A stretch of 64,000 bases of DNA from the NCBI RefSeq assembly GCF_018070025.1, contig NZ_JAGPYQ010000001.1:5828001-5892000 (forward strand), read 5' to 3'. Source of the DNA: Streptomyces liliiviolaceus. Its GTDB lineage: Bacteria > Actinomycetota > Actinomycetes > Streptomycetales > Streptomycetaceae. Numbering within the stretch: the first letter of the stretch is position 1; the number at the start of each line of letters is the position of its first letter. The position numbers and the translations under genes are program-made. The notes under the pieces are model-generated. The model saw only the letters and a program-made list of their open reading frames with translations, did not search any database and was not told the DNA's origin. Of the stretch, positions 62,391-64,000 are shown piece after piece.

Positions 62391-62662
62391 GGGGCGGAAT
62401 CTGGAGGAGACAGTGACGGTGGATGCCCCGGGAGCGGCTGCCATGTCGGAACCAAGTCGGAGCGCTCGGACACTTCGTGTGCAGGTCGGCGGTTCACGCA
62501 CAGCCTCCCGCTCCCGCGAAGGGCCGCCCGGCCCCGCGTGCGAGCACACCCCCGCAGCCCTGAAGACCGAACGCTCCGGCCTCGGCGTCATGCCGCTCGT
62601 CCGCCGACGCACCCCGACGCCCGCGCCACGGCACGGAGCACAGCACCCTGGAGGAGAGATCG

Positions 62663-63007
62663 TTGTCCGGTGACGCCACGGAGACCGTCGACATCGTCGA
62701 TGCCGCCGACGCCGAACAGAGTCTGCGCGTCGAAGTCCTCCAGTTGAAACGCGCCATGGAGACGCGGCCGGTCATCGACCTGGCCCGCGGGGTCCTGATG
62801 GCGTCCTTCGGGCTGAATCCCGAGGAGGCGTGGAGCGTACTCGTCACGGTCTCCCAGAAGGCCAACATCAAGCTGTTCCACCTCGCCGAGGGCACGGTGG
62901 CCGCCGTCACGGGCGAGCCCCTGCCCGAGCCCCTGCGACAGCACCTGTCCGCGGCGGTCGCCGATCTCGCCGCACTCCGCTCGGCGACCCGGGAATCGGA
63001 GCCGTGA
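62663..63007 (+). CDS. ANTAR-domain protein, GAF-less
   Basis: A 114-residue protein: an N-terminal coiled region (VEVLQLKRAMETRPVIDLAR, then GVLMASFGLNPEEAWSVLVT VS without the space) that is the ANTAR core, with the rest of the ANTAR helices after it. It starts at a TTG with GGAGGA 7 nt upstream. A companion GAF-ANTAR protein is at 31 kb. Likely binds leader mRNA as an antiterminator; targets unknown. Confidence 0.85.
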   Translation: MSGDATETVDIVDAADAEQSLRVEVLQLKRAMETRPVIDLARGVLMASFGLNPEEAWSVLVTVSQKANIKLFHLAEGTVAAVTGEPLPEPLRQHLSAAVADLAALRSATRESEP

Positions 63008-63083
63008 ACCCGGAGGACCTTCCGCCCGACGGGGACCTTCCGGCCGACGCCGAGGCCGGCTCCTCGGCGGACACCCCGTCGCC

Positions 63084-63830
63084 TCACAGCGCCGCCAGCA
63101 CCTCCGCCCGGTAGTCGGTGTAGACGGCGCGCAGGGCGGGAGCCGGCCAGTGCGCCGGGAGGAGTTCACCGGGCAGCACCGGGTCGGTGACCAGATGCCG
63201 TACAACGGCGGCGAACGCGGCGAAGCGGTCGGCGGGCCGTGCCGTGCGGGCCACGTGCGCCAGCAGGGAGTCGGCGGTGTCGGCCCAGCCGTCCAGCGGC
63301 CAGAGACTCTCCGCCAGCGAGAGCGAAGGCTGCTCCGGCCGGGCGGTGAACCGCTCGGTGAGATGTGTCAGACCTGCGGGCCACGGGCGCCGCAGGTTGG
63401 CCGGCCGCAGCCACACCCCCTCCCGCAGTTCCGCCAGGCGCAGGCCGGACAACTCGGCGCGCAGTTCGGCCCGTTCGGCCGGACCACGGCCGGTGGCGGT
63501 GACGACGACCGTCTCCCACGTGCCGTCCCAGTCCCGGGTCCTCGGACGCACGGCCTCGTCCTGGCGGCGCTGCCGTTCCAGCAGCCGTTCGCTGAGCCGG
63601 TAGACGCCGTCGGCCCGCCGCAGGTCGCCCGCCGTCACCATCCGGCTGAGGACGGCCCGCAGCGTGGAGCCCGCGATACCGAACGGCTCCACGCTACGGA
63701 TCAGGTCCCGCACCGGAAGCCCGGGAGGGTGAACGCCCAGGAGGAGGCTCAGGACGACCGATCGTGCGGACAGCGGGCGCAGTCCGGGGTCGGCCGGTGA
63801 CCGGGGCTCGTTCATCCGCATGGACGGCAT
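63084..63830 (-). CDS. PaaX-family transcriptional repressor
   Basis: A 248-residue regulator: the PaaX N-terminal winged helix (SARSVVLSLLLGVHPPGLPV, then SVEPFGIAGSTLRAVLSRMV) and the C-terminal PaaX domain (WDGTWETVVVTATGRGPAER, AVVRHLVTDPVLPGELLPAH). Relatives repress phenylacetate or fatty-acid genes and respond to a CoA ester. Start codons at 63830, 63821 and 63815 are all possible. It is divergent from an AidB-like acyl-CoA dehydrogenase gene. Confidence 0.88.
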   Translation of the reverse strand: MPSMRMNEPRSPADPGLRPLSARSVVLSLLLGVHPPGLPVRDLIRSVEPFGIAGSTLRAVLSRMVTAGDLRRADGVYRLSERLLERQRRQDEAVRPRTRDWDGTWETVVVTATGRGPAERAELRAELSGLRLAELREGVWLRPANLRRPWPAGLTHLTERFTARPEQPSLSLAESLWPLDGWADTADSLLAHVARTARPADRFAAFAAVVRHLVTDPVLPGELLPAHWPAPALRAVYTDYRAEVLAAL

Positions 63831-63879
63831 TGTGCCCGGTCGGGCGAACCGGCTCGCAACGGCGGCCGGGAAGCGAGGT

Positions 63880-63917
63880 TGTTACACCATTGCTGCGACC
63901 GTAGAAATAGTGCAACA
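63880..63917. promoter_or_regulatory. Imperfect palindrome between PaaX and the acyl-CoA dehydrogenase
   Basis: TGTTACACCATT (63880-63891) and AATAGTGCAACA (63906-63917) are complementary at 10 of 12 positions with a 14-nt spacer. The right arm lies 9 nt before the dehydrogenase start. Probable PaaX operator. Confidence 0.5.
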
Positions 63918-63925
63918 CTGCGGAC

Positions 63926-64000
63926 ATGGTCCCGATACTCGCGCCGGAACGGTCCGCCACGCACGACGTCACCAACCAGGCCCCCGCCCTGGCTCCGTAC
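63926..64000 (+). CDS. AidB-like acyl-CoA dehydrogenase (start only)
   Basis: Only the first 25 codons are in the window. The reading MVPILAPERSATHDVTNQAP, then ALAPY, matches the N-terminus of AidB-type isovaleryl-CoA-dehydrogenase-like proteins (THxVTNQxP). AidB-type proteins are flavoproteins of the acyl-CoA dehydrogenase fold. Weak ribosome-binding site. Runs off the window. Confidence 0.7.
   Translation, partial: MVPILAPERSATHDVTNQAPALAPY

Overview
The window is chromosomal DNA from a Streptomyces-type actinomycete. Almost every convincing reading frame ends its codons in G or C. GTG and TTG starts are common. The protein families are typical of the genus: WhiB-like, GAF-ANTAR, SpoIIE phosphatases, MAB_1171c, LAXTG-anchored proteins, many Streptomyces-only small proteins, and a B12-controlled CbiMNQO cobalt transporter. 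I saw no rRNA, tRNA, transposase, phage gene or CRISPR array. All calls were made by eye from the sequence and its translations; no database search was possible.

Layout. 0-9 kb: a truncated membrane protein, a TPR protein, a large GAF/PAS/SpoIIE phosphatase, a DUF2071 protein and small unknowns. 7.8-10 kb: a cold-shock module (cold-shock protein, terminator, DEAD-box helicase) with structured leaders. 10.2-15 kb: a sterol-oxidation neighbourhood with a dihydrodipicolinate-reductase-like dehydrogenase, a carboxymuconolactone-decarboxylase-like protein, a Tat-exported cholesterol oxidase and a PucR-type regulator. 15-36 kb: a run of envelope and stress genes (YihY, TetR with a threonine-aldolase-like enzyme, DUF7144, SHOCT, HdeD, DUF2252, GH15, CsbD, an RsbW-like ATPase, hemerythrin, WhiB-like, GAF-ANTAR, a phospholipase-D-like synthase and a SigB/F-type sigma factor). 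36-39.7 kb: an H1-like Ala/Lys-rich protein, a secreted GH5-Fn3-CBM2 beta-mannanase with a perfect CebR-type operator, and a YCII-SnoaL fusion. 39.8-42.8 kb: a cobalamin riboswitch and cbiMNQO. 42.8-49.7 kb: a Ser/Thr kinase, a GNAT protein, and a KstD-like flavoprotein divergent from a CGNR regulator, with a 60-residue protein and an FAD monooxygenase nearby. 49.8-53 kb: an ImmA/IrrE-type peptidase followed by two MAB_1171c membrane proteins. 53-56 kb: a candidate stand-alone structured RNA and a LAXTG-anchored DUF1996 protein. 56.5-64 kb: a second SpoIIE phosphatase that also carries a kinase-type ATPase domain, an MFS exporter, a MarR-like regulator, an ANTAR protein, and PaaX divergent from an AidB-like acyl-CoA dehydrogenase.

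How the genes may work together. Two themes recur. One is partner-switching and stress signalling: two SpoIIE phosphatases, one RsbW-like ATPase, a SigB/F-type sigma factor, two ANTAR proteins and several general-stress proteins. The other is oxidation of sterols or steroids: cholesterol oxidase and a KstD-like flavoprotein, each with its own regulator and palindromic operators. The least explained items are a three-copy operator (CGTCACC, 9-nt spacer, GGTGACG) around the KstD-like/CGNR genes, and a structured RNA at 53.46-53.62 kb with an ECF-like promoter and its own terminator.
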